A stretch of DNA of 64,000 nt from Torreya grandis (lineage: Eukaryota > Streptophyta > Pinopsida > Cupressales > Taxaceae): the NCBI GenBank assembly GCA_037957365.1, contig JARHVA010001427.1, positions 3,264,001 to 3,328,000 of the forward strand, given 5' to 3'. A model generated the notes under the pieces. That model worked only from the letters and a program-made list of their open reading frames with translations, was not told the origin of the DNA and made no database searches. Made by a program: the position numbers and the translations under genes. This document shows, piece after piece, positions 1 through 12,774 of this stretch (position 1 is the stretch's first letter; each line of letters starts with the position of its first letter).

Positions 1-1880
1 GGTGTAGTAATGTTTCCTTTGTTTACTTCAGGGCTCATTTTGATTTTAGCTTCTCTAGTGCTTAATTAAGATGATTCTATCATTTCATTTTCATCAGGTA
101 TCTCAAAAATTAGAACTGGAGGATTTTGTATAGTTTTCCCTAATCTTAAATGTATGTCTGAACACTCAATAGCTGCAACATTTATTGTTTTTTCCTTTTC
201 ATTAACATAAATAGGTGCTATTTGTTTATTTTTCAAATTTGCTATTGGTTTTGTAGGCATTGAGGGCTAATTGATTTATCCTTATTACTGAATAACTGGG
301 GGTTGCATAATGGTTTATTGTTGAAGTGGTCTTCTTGGTTGGGTGAATTATGACTATAGGTTCCACTACTAATTCCATTGTTGATATGGTTATGGCATCC
401 ATTACTGCTATGGTACCCATTGTTGCTATGGCTATGGCACCATCCATGGAGTTGTTGGCATCTAATTTTATCCTGCCCATGGATTTTGAATTGATGGAAT
501 TTGGGGTTGATTCTAAAATGGTGAAGGAACTGAAACATTCATGGTGTCATCCATGGATTAACTAGATTTTTTGCATTTAACTATCCTTGAGCCTAGTTTT
601 ATGGGGAAAACTTTTGTCTTTGAATATAATTTACTTCTTCAATGGATTGGATTTTTGTTTTCATTTGATTCTTTAAACCAGGTAGAAGGGTGTAATACTT
701 GGTATCATGATCTGTTGCATCACAGATCCCACATGATGAAACATTGGTTCTATCTACAGGCAGTCTCTAAGGGCATGTTTCTATATGCACTAAGGATAGT
801 AAATTTCTAAGGATTCTATTGTATTTGCTTTAGCTTGAAGGCCATCCAAAGTACTATTTAGTGTAACCAAGATACCCATCTTTAGATTAGCAAATTCTTC
901 CATTAATTTACCCACTTCATTAGATTTCCCCAACTTTCTTTTCCTAATTCTAGGTTTTATTCGAGAGTAATTGGTACAAAGCTTAGAAATTTGATCAAAA
1001 GCTAACTTATTTATATCTCCTCCACCCATCAAATTTAAGGCATCTCTAGTGTCTTCATCCAATCCTTTCAATAAAACCAATTTTTGAACATCTTCAGTGA
1101 GTGGGTAATTACTTTTTTTATGAGTGAACATGAATCTATCCAAATAATTCTCTAAAGATTCATCTTCATTCTATTTGATTTTGAATAAATCCTCTTTTTT
1201 TTCTTGCACTTGATAGTAATCTTGGTATTTGTTTACGAATTTTATTTCCATGTCATCCCATGTTCTAATAGAATTACCAGGTAAACCCATGAACCATCTC
1301 ATAGCTGCATCTTTAAGTGTAAAGGAAAATAATTTTAATTTCTGACTATTAGTTGTGTAATCATAAGTTTGACATAGCACCTTAAACTCAAACATGAATT
1401 AATCAAGATCTTTTGTAGATCATCCCAAAAAATTTGGTAGATTAGCTGGTGAAATATTTTTCATGGGGGTTTGATCATTAGGATCTACAATAATAGGAAA
1501 GGAAAAAGTCCTTCTTGGTTGTGCGAATTGTTAATTTTATTGGAGAGCCATTTCTTCTTTTGATGATATTTCAAAGCTGGGATGATCTTCCCACTAAATG
1601 TTTGTGGTCTCAGTTATGGGTTGTTCCAAGTTCTCAAAATTTTCTTCAGCTATGTATCTTTGAAATGCTTCTTCTAAGTCTTTAGCAATCTCTGAATAAT
1701 GTCTTCCTATAAGAGATTGATCTTAAGGAATTTGTCCTATGGGACTTGCATGTGGTAATGGCCTAGTTTCTATCCTAGTTTTAGAAGATTCTTGCAAATA
1801 GGTTTCACTTGTATCTTCTAGTTCACTACTCATAGATGTTAAAGAAGTGTCCACTTGTGTTCTTGGTGGAAACTTTAGAA
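1..1880 (-). pseudogene. Ty3/gypsy gag, degenerate, 5' part of an element leaving the window
   Basis: Capsid and nucleocapsid remnant of a gypsy retrotransposon, read from about 1880 down to the window edge. An acidic, Ser/Thr-rich N-terminus (1880-1500) is followed by the retrotransposon gag core at 1440-950, with the motifs FTLKDAAMRWFMGLP and WDDMEIKFVNKY and then a LENYLDRF helix. A zinc knuckle of the form C-x2-C-x4-H-x4-C lies at 692-733 (reads CGICDATDHDTKYY, last Cys changed to Tyr). A basic C-terminal segment occupies 66-260. In-frame stops at about 1168, 1405 and 1420 fall where Gln, Glu/Gln and Trp are expected, and the frame shifts between 790 and 540. Protease and pol would lie left of position 1. 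Its LTR was not found. Gag assignment is firm; the lineage is not. Confidence 0.8.
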
Positions 1881-2999
1881 TAAATCATCCTTTAAAATCT
1901 CTAGGATATTACATCAATTTATTGACTGTTTTGGGATTTTTTTAATGATTTTTTACAATTTTTCTATTTTTCACTCTAGACCAATAATTATTACCTTACT
2001 AACACCTTGTGTTCCCTAGAAATGATGGAAAAAATGATGAGTGTCATCTATCTCCTCATTTAATCAATATTCAATTGATGTCTTATCAACTAGGGCTGGT
2101 GTCCAAAGCTATCTATAGTAACGTATGGGATGGTAGATCTAGAAGGCTGCTTATAGGAGTGCTTGTTGATTCTATTCTAACTTTGACTAAAGAAAGGAAT
2201 GTGTCCTAAACTACGTGATTCATACTTTTGCTTAAAAAAGAAAGAAATCAAATCAATCCACTCTTTTACTAGAATTAAAAGATCACACTCCTATTTTACA
2301 TTTTCAGGGAAAGTAAATTCACACTCCTAATTATGAAAGGAAATTTACTTCACACTTTTACTATAAATAAAACATACTTTATGTAGAAAAGAAATGAAAT
2401 AATAAAATGCTCTTTTTAAACTATGAAATGAAATAGTAACAAGATTCTAATTAATTATAACAATGAATTAATAAAATAGAACACAAATACCATACACAGT
2501 TCTTAGTTCCAAGGAGAATGGGCCCTTGCTCCTCTCTAGACACAAGAACACAGATTAATCAGTGCTAGAAACTAAAATATTAATTCATAAAAATGAAATG
2601 ATTACATTTTGGCTAAAACCTATATGCTTTTACAATATTTGATTCTTGATTCTCTATTTTCTCTATATCTTGAATTATATTCATAGTTGAAAGTATTATA
2701 CTTTATACTAATACAATCAACTCAAAATAGGATGCAAAAGAATAGGATTCCTTGGTCGATCCCTTCATCCAAATATAGGAGATTGGATTTCCAAGAGATC
2801 TAATTATTTTGATGAAATAATTTTCCTATCATATAATAGTCCTAAAATCTAATTACATACAATTTTATCAAAAGAAATTCCTTCAAAATAGCAGGTGATT
2901 ATTTTCCTTATTAGATTCCATTTGGAATTGTTCTTTCTTATCCTATCTGGCCTCTAGCTTCCTGTTTGTTGCTTTGTCCTTATAGAATTCTTAGAACTG
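1881..2999. other. AT-rich stretch without gene
   Basis: It lies upstream of the minus-strand gag and probably contains that element's leader and LTR, but no second LTR copy is present in the window to define it. No coherent reading frame or primer-binding site could be supported. Confidence 0.5.
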
Positions 3000-3206
3000 A
3001 CCCTATAGAGTCGAGAGGAATGATCGTATGGAGTCTATTGAAATGATCCTATAGAGTCCATATAAATAATCCTATAGAGTCTATAGAAACAAGCTTATAG
3101 AGTCTGTAGAAACAAGCCTATAGAGTGCATAGAAATAACCCTGTGGAGTGTGTAGAAATAAGCCTACAAAGTCCATAGAAACAAGCCTACAGAGTCCATA
3201 GAAACA
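3000..3206. repeat. 23-bp minisatellite, nine copies
   Basis: Nine head-to-tail units of exactly 23 bp, close to AGCCTATAGAGTCCATAGAA plus ACA, begin at 3000, 3023, 3046 and so on to 3184. Divergence rises toward the left end, and the last two units are almost identical. No spacers separate the units. Confidence 0.95.
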
Positions 3207-4959
3207 AGCTTGCATCTTTTTCCTAAGAATTATTCACACCAAAGATCACTAAAATATGATATGTATTAGACATTAATGACAAAGTAAAGGTTTAGTCTTT
3301 AGTTCAATATAAATAATACAAATATCTATTTGCCATGTAATATCTATCTAAGAATCTAAGATTTGCATAATATAATATCCTCTGAGAGATGGATTGAGGG
3401 AAATATTATGTCAATAATTAGCCATATTATAAGCTCATAAAAAATGGTGAGGTTTAAACTTCTCAATATGTAGAAATGTTACTCAAGGAAAGTTATAGTC
3501 AGTCTCCGTTACCATACTAAGCTACAACCATTCTAAACTACAAATTTTTTCTCATAGTCATGGTAAAATGAAACTCAAGATTCCATCAAGACAAGATGGG
3601 AATATAAATACATCCCCATACATATTTTAATGAAATATAAACATATTCAAATCCTATCAAGTTAACTAAAACACTTTTGATCAACTCATGAAGTGAAGGT
3701 ACACAGATATTATACGGAATATGCCATTGAGAGGTCAAGAATGCCTTGTTTCAAGGTCAAAAATTGATAGAAAGAGGGGTAGGGGTTGTTTATAATAATA
3801 TTTAAGGGAATATTGATATAATTAAAGATGAATTTGATATTTAAAACATACAAAAAACATGAAATCAGTTCCAACAACATGAAAATATAGTCAAGTATGC
3901 ACATAATCAATGCTAAAGGGGCATTGTTTTTTAGGAAATCTAAGGATTCTAGAATATATAGGTGGATTTTTTACCTAAAATTTTATTTTTATAATAATTA
4001 TGAGCTTATTCAACATCCATACAAGTTTAAATTCCATTGGATAAGTGGAAGTGCTTGTTGTTTGTTCATAGTCATCAACATGTCTTTTTGAGGCCATCAT
4101 TGTAACAAGCAGTGTTTTAAAGTGCCATTAAGGTTTTGAGTAAAAGTGAATATTGGAAAAATAATTGGAGTATGTAATTAATACACATTTATATTTTTTT
4201 AAATCTCCAATTCATATGAAAACCATGCTCATACAAGTTTTTTCAAGCATATAGGCATATAGGCCAAAAAGGGATTTTTGAATTTTCAAGTAAAAAGATG
4301 TTTTAGAATTATTTAGACAGAATGGTAAAGACATAATAATTATTTTTTAATACATTGATATTAAATGGAATATTCATTTTCATCTTGGTGAAGATGTTCA
4401 TTTTTTGCAATTCCAAATATCCTTCCAAGCCACCTATTCAGATGCTCATATCTTTCACCACATGAGGAGTTTGGCCAAACAATATTAACATGATTTTAGG
4501 ACACCTTTGAAATTATAATTATTGAAAAAATTATGTCATTTAATGGTATTTAATTTAGGAACTATCACTAATATCATACACATCCCATAATGCAGGCAAA
4601 ACCCTATAGCTAATTTTCCTCCACATGATAACTTTGTTTTTCCTCCACATGATAACTTTGTTTTTTTTGCATGGTTATAAAATATTTTAAATAATATTAG
4701 GGGGTATATGTAATACAAATAATTTTAAATATTTTTTTATTTGGAGTTTTGTACTTCATGAATCATCATTTTGAAGATTTAGCTTCAAAACCTCCCAAAC
4801 CCTCAAAAACCTAGTTTTGTAAAACATTGATTTTATTGACACAAGATCACGATGGATAATCTTGGAACCTCTTAAAAAATTAGGTAAAATATGAGAGTAT
4901 TCAATAAATTATAATTTGAAATATGGATCTATACATATCAGGGAAGAAATCATTTTTTT
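3207..4959. other. AT-rich stretch without gene
   Basis: Only short chance ORFs occur (60-66 codons, low complexity). A 21-bp direct duplication containing TTTTCCTCCACATGATAAC is seen near 4615-4660. Nothing else is supported. Confidence 0.5.
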
Positions 4960-5368
4960 ATGGAAATAATCATGGAAAATGAGGTACAAGGCAGTTTACA
5001 TGAAAAACAAATCATGGAAATGAAATCCTGAGATTTGATATTCATCCTCAAATATTAAATTGGTTAAAAATATTATTGAAATTTCCCCTACCAGATCAAT
5101 CAAATGGCCAGTCTATAGAAAAAGGGAGCAAAGTGGGCCTAGTCAACCCTATTGACTGAAGAGATGGAAATAATCATGGAAAATGAGGTACAAGGGAGTT
5201 TACATGAAAAATAAATCATGGAAATGAAATATTGAGACTTGATCTTCATCCTCAAATATTTAGTTAGATAAAAATATTCATGAAGTTTCCCCTAACAGCT
5301 TAATCAAAATGGCCAGTGTGTAGAAAAAGGGAACAAAGTGGGCTTAGTCAACCCTGTTGACTAAAGAG
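4960..5368. repeat. Tandem duplication of a 204-bp unit
   Basis: Two adjacent copies start at about 4960 and 5164, each opening with ATGGAAATAATCATGGAAAA and closing with a GTCAACCCTRTTGACT inverted motif. They match over their whole length with scattered substitutions. No coding sense is seen. Confidence 0.9.
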
Positions 5369-6711
5369 CGAGATTCTTATCATAAAAATCACATATATTG
5401 TGATGAGAAAAGTTGTTCCAGGTCTAGTATCATTTTTTTTATAGGTTTCATGGTGTTTGGTGTAGGTACTATGGAGTTTCAAGTGCCTAGATAGACTACT
5501 AGGCCTAGTTGGCTTAATATGCCTATCTTATCAATCAAATTTGAATTTTGGCATTGAAGATTAGCTATCAAAGAGTTCAAAAAGGAGTTTCCACATATAT
5601 TATACAATGTTCCCATAGATATTCATGGACATTTTCAATAATTTAAGTGCCACTCCAAGCATTTTTAGTTCAAAATGAGTTGACTAGTCCTTACTAGTTA
5701 GCTAGTTCCATGGCATCTCATGGAAGAAGGTTTCCTTCATGATTACACTTCAGCTCCAGATCACTTCAAATGAAATAAAGACCAAGATTGGCATGCATTT
5801 ATATGAAAGAGGTTTTTAAAACTCATCAAATTCCCACCACCTTCCTTTCTATACCAAGATTGAGTATTATGCATATTTTAAAGACTTTGAAGATATTTAT
5901 GGATTTTTTTTTTAATATTGTAAATGGAGGTTGTTTTGAGTTAACTAAATCAAGACTAATAATTATCTCCATTATATGAAACATTATCTAGAGGCCTTCC
6001 TTTTGGATATATATTTTTGTCTTTCGAAGCATTTTTCATTATCCATCCCTTTCTTGGCATGACTAGACTCTCCCAAGATTGAGTTTTGTAACCTTTTAAG
6101 ATAAATAAAATGATTGTTTTAGATTCCATTATTCTTGTATAGTGTGTAATATTAGTTTTATTTATATATGTGGGAGAAATTTATCCATTTTCAAGTCTTT
6201 ATTCTCACCTAGCTACTATTTTATTAGATTATGTAGGTCATGTTCAATGTTTGATGTTTTTTGGCTAAGCCTATAGTGGACATAAGTGGTTGGTTAGTTC
6301 CTTAAATCATGCCTATTCTATCATTTCCCTTAGGATTTTATCACTAAGTAAAACCTCTACATGAAATAATGATGCATAGGAGATATTTGGAGTTCTAGAT
6401 TTAGTCATTACTTATCTAATCAGTGTTTTAAGAGCTCAAATGGAGTGGATTAACCATCTATACATGTGTATCACCAATAGTAGAGTAGGATTTCCCTTCT
6501 AGTTTCCTTCTCTCCCTTTTCATCACAATAATGATTAGTTTAGTAATCAATCCATAGTGATAAATCATAGGAGCTAGCCTCATCAAAATATAGATTTTTG
6601 GTCTAAGTTCAAGTGTCCCAACCCTCAAATCATTCTAATGTTAGTCTAGGTGTGAAGGTTTTAGAACTAAATTTATTAAGCCTTCAAACAAGGTGTTATC
6701 TAGTTTGCTAG
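5369..6711. other. AT-rich stretch without gene
   Basis: This flanks the left end of the gag-only LTR element. No reading frame, LTR partner or RNA gene could be recognised. Confidence 0.5.
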
Positions 6712-8106
6712 TAGTTACATGAATATTTTAGGTGTGATAAGGGAATAATTTCTAGATAGGATCATTTTAGTAAGAATTTGGTAATTATAGATTTGAAATG
6801 GGTAAACACTACGTAAATAGAGGGCTTATCCTCTATTCAAGAGGTTGCTTGGCCAATGTGTTGGTCATTATGCTGGTTCGTGTCTTCTTTAGTATAAGAT
6901 CTTCCCCATTTTAGGATCATTGTTGTGTGTATTTTTCCTCTCTTTCTAAGGTGGTTATAGTTGTATAACCATTAACAAGATTTGAGAGCATGTTCATTTA
7001 TCTCCCCTACCCAACATGGAACAAATCCACCATGCTTGTCCCCATAGAAGCATTTTAAAACACTGATGTGTATAATATTTTCTTATAAAGTTAATTAAAA
7101 CATTTGTGGTTCTCTGTTATTTTTTATTGATATAGTGTAGTAATATGTTTTGCAAATGTTATTGATTGGATATCTTGTTCTATGCTCATTAATGATTGTC
7201 ATCTTTAGCTTAGATCTAAATTCTAAATCCCTTTCTGCATTATGTTTGGGAATATGTTGTTGAATAACTTGTTAGAGCACCTAGGTTTATGGATTTCAAA
7301 ATTAAAAATAGGTGAGATTCTAGTTTTAGTGTATGTTTTGAGATTTGAAGGATTATTTGGGTATTTTCATTTCATTGGCACCAATAAGTACAAATCACTC
7401 CTAGTAGTTTAATTAGCTTGAAATTAAGTTTTTTGAATCTTTGTTATACATAATGTCATTAATGTTGAAAGAATACCTACTGATTGAAGACCACCAATGC
7501 ACCATCCTCCATCTTTATAAATATCTAACTATCCTACCCTCTAAATAATACACCCTTTTCATACTGTAAGTGTTATTTTATAGTAGATGCATAAGATATT
7601 ATACAATTAACTTGTGTCTATATTTTATGCTTTAAATCCAAACATTGCAATCTTTTATTAAGCCCCTTTGTTTCTGAAAATTATTTTGAATTAAGGTTGT
7701 AGTCACTTTTATATCTTTGTTCAATAGCTTATATATGACATAGTGCACTTGTTCATTTTGTGTGACAACCCTTCTTAGGTGGAGTGAATGAGTTTGGTTG
7801 TGCCCTAGCCATATTTGTGCCTTTTTTATGATGAAAATCTCCATGGAGTTTAAAATACAAAATATCTCCATGTGATCAAGCTATCCCATAGGTCTTCTTG
7901 CCTTGGTTCAAGCATAGCCTGAAGTAGTAGGGAGCTAACCATACCCTTTGTAGGTGCCTCTTAATCATTTTTTGCATTTAGTATAATCTTGATGCCAAAT
8001 TTTTCCTCAACTATAATGGCATATTATCAAATTTTTCATCAATGCTTGTCATTTTATCTCAAATGTGTAAGGCTGAGTCTATGAGGTGTACAAATGGGAA
8101 CCAACA
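6712..8106 (+). repeat. 5' LTR of the gag-only element
   Basis: Aligns along its length with 12775-14161. The core promoter reads CGTAAATAGAGGG at 6812-6824, where the right copy keeps TATAAATAGAGGG, so its TATA box is mutated. The end is set by loss of similarity just after ACCAACA, seven bases before the primer site. Confidence 0.88.
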
Positions 8107-8112
8107 GTCTTC

Positions 8113-8130
8113 TAGCACCATTTACAGGGA
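8113..8130 (+). promoter_or_regulatory. Primer-binding site, tRNA-Asp type
   Basis: The 18 bases TAGCACCATTTACAGGGA match TGGCGCCGTTGCCGGGGA, the primer site complementary to the 3' end of plant tRNA-Asp used by many gypsy elements. They differ mainly by G-to-A changes. The position directly after the left LTR fits. Confidence 0.75.
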
Positions 8131-8940
8131 CTTGACTGAAATCCTAGTTACTTGTGTCTTTCTAGGGACTCTTAGAGAGAGTCATAAATATTTCATCTTG
8201 TGAATTTCTTTACTATTACTAAATTTATTTTACTATCTTGGTCATCAACACTATAGCATTCTACTGAGGATGTACCAAGAATTGAGAGATTTGATAATTG
8301 ACATATGTTGAATTTATTGTAAAGAGTTATGGATTTATCATGTTTTGAGGAGGTTTCCCCTTACTAAACATAAATATAAAAAGTTCATTGTCTTTTCTTT
8401 CATACATCATCACTAATTTCAGCAAGATATGGTTTTAGTATGTATCACATCAAGTTTGTAAATGGTTATATTTTATAACTTTGCTTTTAGTGGAAACTCC
8501 AAAAAATCATCTGGTTTCAAAGAAAGATCAATGCCCATTTCAAATACCTTTAGCTTTGAGATTTGTTTTAATTATAAATATGGAATGACTAAGATCATAT
8601 TTCAAAGCTGACTCATCTAATAAATTTTCTCACCCTTAAGTGTGCATTAGAAAAGAAGGACACAAGTTTGGAGGCATATTGAAGGATATAATGTAGCTAC
8701 AAAGGACTGCTTGGGCTATCAAGATTCTCATGTGTCTAAGTTTTTATTTGTTGAAATTACTATTGTTGAAGATTGTCATAGTTATTTTTATTATTTAGAA
8801 TCATATATTATAATGTATTTCCCAACTCCTTCTCAACTAGTTGAATCCCCCCTAAGTTTGATCCACCAAGTCCACCTCATTCACCCCCTCATATACATTT
8901 GCCATTTTTTCTTGAACCTCAAATTTAACTAATCATGACG

Positions 8941-10595
8941 CATAAATATCAAGTTGAAAATGAGTGTTCTACATTTAGAATTCTTGGATTTAGACTTATA
9001 AATTTTGATGACATGGAAATTTATCCTAATGAGGTCCCAAATGAAGTAAGGAAATGCCTTCTAAATATTTGAGGGAATAACACAGTAAGTGGTGATCATC
9101 ACTTGATGGATTGTCACAATATCATATAAGATTATGAGGTTGAGTATGAGGATGTGTGAATTGAGTGGTTTGTGTACATTATGGAGGAAGACACTCATGA
9201 ATGGTTTAATTCCCTTCCTCATTGATACATTGATTCATGGGAAGAGATGTTGAATGTTTTTAGAATTTAGTATGGTGCCATAATTGATCCAAAGTTTCTT
9301 TTGGTTGAGTTTGAAAACATAAAAAATAATCCTAATGAGTGTATATAGGACTTAAATACAAGGTTCAACAAATATATGATATGATTACTTGAGAACTTCA
9401 GGCCTAGTGATACAACATGTTTTATTAAGCATTATGATGCCTTTGATAAGAAGGTTGCATACTACTTGAGGGAAAAGGCTCCCATGAACCTATGGTTTGA
9501 ATTCAATATGGCCATACAAATTGAAAGAAACATAAAAGATATGGGTAAATCCTTGAAAATGTAGGTTAATGTAAAGTTAGTTGATACAAAAAAAACACAG
9601 TCCAAGATAGCCAAGGTCCAAGATACTTTTAAGAAATTAGAATTCACTATCAAAGAGATATCCTACAAGCTATCTAGAGCTGATAAGGGGCTGCCTAATA
9701 TGCCTACATGTGATGTTAAAAACTAGAATAAAGGGGCTGTAAAATAAATGCCTAATCCATTTCATGCTAAGGTAGATTTTGTAAATTTTGATGTTGACAT
9801 TGATTGGTGTGACAAGTGATTACTTCCACATCCCCTATGTGATACTATTGAACCAAGTGATGAAGATGAAAATGATATTGAGTTTGCATCTAATGATGGG
9901 TGAAATTTTGATGTTAAATTATCAAGACTCCCAGTGTAAGTTTTTTGCCTCTATGGAAATGATGAATGTTACTACTACTAATTAGTTTTGGCTGTAGTTA
10001 ATAAGGTGTGTCTCCCAATGTATGACTTTGCATGTGATGATAGTATAATACAAGTAAATGAGTTACCCAATCATGATGTAATTGAATATGCAGAGTGTCC
10101 TCTATCTGAAGTGTTGTACATAAATGTACAATTGGGTAACCTTGTTGGGAATGTAGATGTTGTTAAACAACCTATTTTTCTTGATACTAGCTTTAAAAAT
10201 GAAGTTGTTTGGAAGATGTCATTTGATGAAGATGGGGTTATATTTTATGCCCTTAAGGATGAACACTTTCAGTTTTATTTTAAGTAATACTTTGAGTGCA
10301 CGAATGACATTATTGATCCTAGTGCACTCTTTTTTGGTATTCATTTAATTATAAATGAGAATAAAACTTATTTAAAATTGTTGGAGTACCAAAATATTTT
10401 ATCATGGTCCTATCTATATTTGAGACCATACAGGAAGGATTTGTTTCAACTTGTCAGCCTATCACAACCTAGCATCAGGGCTTTTAGGTAGGTTCAAAGA
10501 TTCTTTTACTTCATCTAGACCACCAAGATCCTAATAAAGTTAAAGAGACTAAGGGATGGTAGAATTTTGGAGCCACCAATTAATGACAAGCATTA
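8941..10595 (+). pseudogene. Gag-like polyprotein of the gag-only element, degenerate
   Basis: About 550 codons, largely one frame, broken by some 15 stops. The first 260 codons are gag-like: GFRLINFDDMEIYPNE near 8990, then an HEWFNSLP and SWEEMLNVF segment near 9195-9260 (the usual EWF/Y-x-LP and W-x-x-F gag helices), then FNKYM and YYLREKAPMNLW. A Lys-rich linker follows at 9560-9750. From 9784 an acidic region leads into a well-kept segment (9988-10287) with FLDTSFKNEVVW, ending near 10595 with ILEPPINDKH. I do not recognise this second half; it could be a protease remnant or an extra domain. No RT follows. Confidence 0.7.
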
Positions 10596-12774
10596 AAAAC
10601 ATTTCCTCAACTGATTATGCAATTATGTACATAGTTTTTTGTTGCTTTGTCTTTTTGTTGCTTTGTTTCCTCTCTACTTTGGTCCTTGTTTGTATAGTTT
10701 CCTTTCATTTTTTTGTTGTGTGTTTGTTTTCAGATCCTCTTGATCTATTTTTGTTAAGTCTACCATTACTTTATTAAGACGTCATGAGTATTGCTAGTAA
10801 GTTTCTAAGTTTTGACTCTATAGCCCATTGGATTGGCACCTAGTCTTATGTTATGGGGTTCTTTGCACACCCATAGGGGGTATGCATCCCCAGATGAGAA
10901 CCAATGTTAGTGCCTAAAATTTCACTAAATTAATTGGGTCCTTGTCAAATATAAATTCCCAAGCCCTTAGCCAAATTCTTATTCTAAAAATGTTCATGTC
11001 AAAGGTCAAGTTCATGTGAAAATTGGATAAATCTTAAATTGGTATTTTCTTAGTGAATGTGTCATTCCCTTAGACTTTTTGAGATTTTTTCATAAACACA
11101 ATGTCTAATGGAAATAGATCTTCAAGCTTTTTGTCTTGAAAAAAATCTTGAAGATTTATTTCTATCAAACATTTTGTTTGATACAAAATTTTTGAAGGAA
11201 TTCAATGTTTTGGCCAAGTCCCATTTGCATCTAGCTAAGTGTTTTACAAAAAATATGAAGGGCACTACCCTTTGGTAAAAGTGCAAAGGTTTGATTTTTT
11301 TGGTAAAAGAGCCAAGTCCAATTCCTTTGAAAAAAGTGTAAGATCTAGTTATTTTAGAATTTTTATCCATGGAATTTTTTTTGAAGGGAACTTGTCCTTC
11401 AAGAATTATGCCTGTATAAATGTCCTAAAGAAATTCAAACCAATAATGTGCCAACCATGTAGATGTATTTGATGGTTGTATAGATGTCAAAATTATGCTC
11501 AATAATCATCCATTAGGGGTTAAGTTTGATGTTATTGTAGGCATCATTGACGATCATGTGGAGGTTATATATTGGGTGTGAAGATGTCAAATTTAATCCA
11601 TATTAATTATCCATTGAGGGATTAAATTTGATGATCATGTGAATTCCGTTGATGGTCACACAAGCATTAAATGATGGGCATGTGAATGTCAAAATTAATC
11701 TTGGTGACTATCTATTTGTGATTAAATTTTATGGTCATTCATCCATCAAATACATTCACATGGATGTCAAATGAGGGCCATGTGGATGTCAAATCTAATC
11801 CATAGTTGACAACCAATGGCATTTAATTTAGGCAAATAGGATCGATGGTCTATGTTTGATTGGACTTCAAGATCATTGGTGTGTGAGGATGGTGGACTAT
11901 TGAAAGAAGCTCCAGGAAAATCCAAGACCACCACATGGTGGGAACATGTTATCCTATTAGATTTGGCATTTTAGGATGAAAAAATCCATGGATTATCCAA
12001 GTAACATGATCTCAGGGGTCTTGATGAGGATCTAAAGGCTTGTAAAACAAAAGGCTAATGAAAAGGGGTTTATGCTTGCATAATAGATGATCTGGGGATG
12101 ACCTTGGATAAATCCTACATAAGAAGATAAAATTACCTTTTATGAATTGGAATAGTTAATGCTTGATGCATTACAGTTTAATCTGGCTTTATTAATCCCT
12201 TATGTGCTTATTTGAAGATTTCCAGCGTAGAAGTTTTTAATTTTTAAATTAGTGAGAGGGTCCATAATTTTATCAATTAGGTTAAAAGTTGAAAATAATT
12301 AATTTTTTTATTAAAAATTAAAGGGGAAAAAATGCTAAAATATGAAAAGGTAATTGGGAGACAAAAAGGTAAATGGGTTGAGTAAAATTGGGTATTATAT
12401 GTTCTCATGTTTTGCTCATCCAAGTTCCTCCATGAGAGAGATATTATAGGTATATAAATCTAATATGGGCCACTCTAAATAATATCTCTCAAGAAATCAT
12501 GGATCCAAAATATTCCCATGTCATTATTGTAAGAGTAGGTTATTCCATGGCATACATAAGGGGAATGATAGCTATCTAGGAGCTTCCAGTTATATAAGCA
12601 AGTGGTCCAGGGAATCTTCAAGTAATTCCACATAAATAAAAATGTTTTGTTTGCCTCCACCATGAATATTATCCTTCCAACTCACTTGGGAGAATTTATA
12701 TCTAAGGTATCAAAATATATGCCCCATATCTTCATCATTATTTGTAAAGGTAGTTGAAACAATCATTTTCCTTA
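10596..12774. other. Non-coding interior of the gag-only element
   Basis: T-rich and then mixed sequence between the gag-like ORF and the right LTR, occupying the place of pol. It holds the 100-bp tandem repeats at 11470-11835. No polypurine tract is obvious before 12775. Confidence 0.6.
11470..11835. repeat. Tandem repeat, period about 100 bp, four copies
   Basis: The motif RGATGTCAAAWTTAATCC, followed about 30 bp on by GATTAAATTTGATGG, recurs at 11482, 11582, 11684 and 11784, giving periods of 100, 102 and 100 bp. Copies are strongly diverged. Confidence 0.75.

Noticed and set aside
350..810. Plus-strand ORFs of 71 and 79 codons
   Set aside because: Shadows of the minus-strand gag, which carries the zinc knuckle here.
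3000..3206. CRISPR-like array
   Set aside because: The units are contiguous without spacers and the context is plant retroelement DNA.
10556..10777. 73-codon hydrophobic ORF after the gag-like frame
   Set aside because: T-rich low complexity beginning inside the end of the gag-like frame, in a different reading frame.
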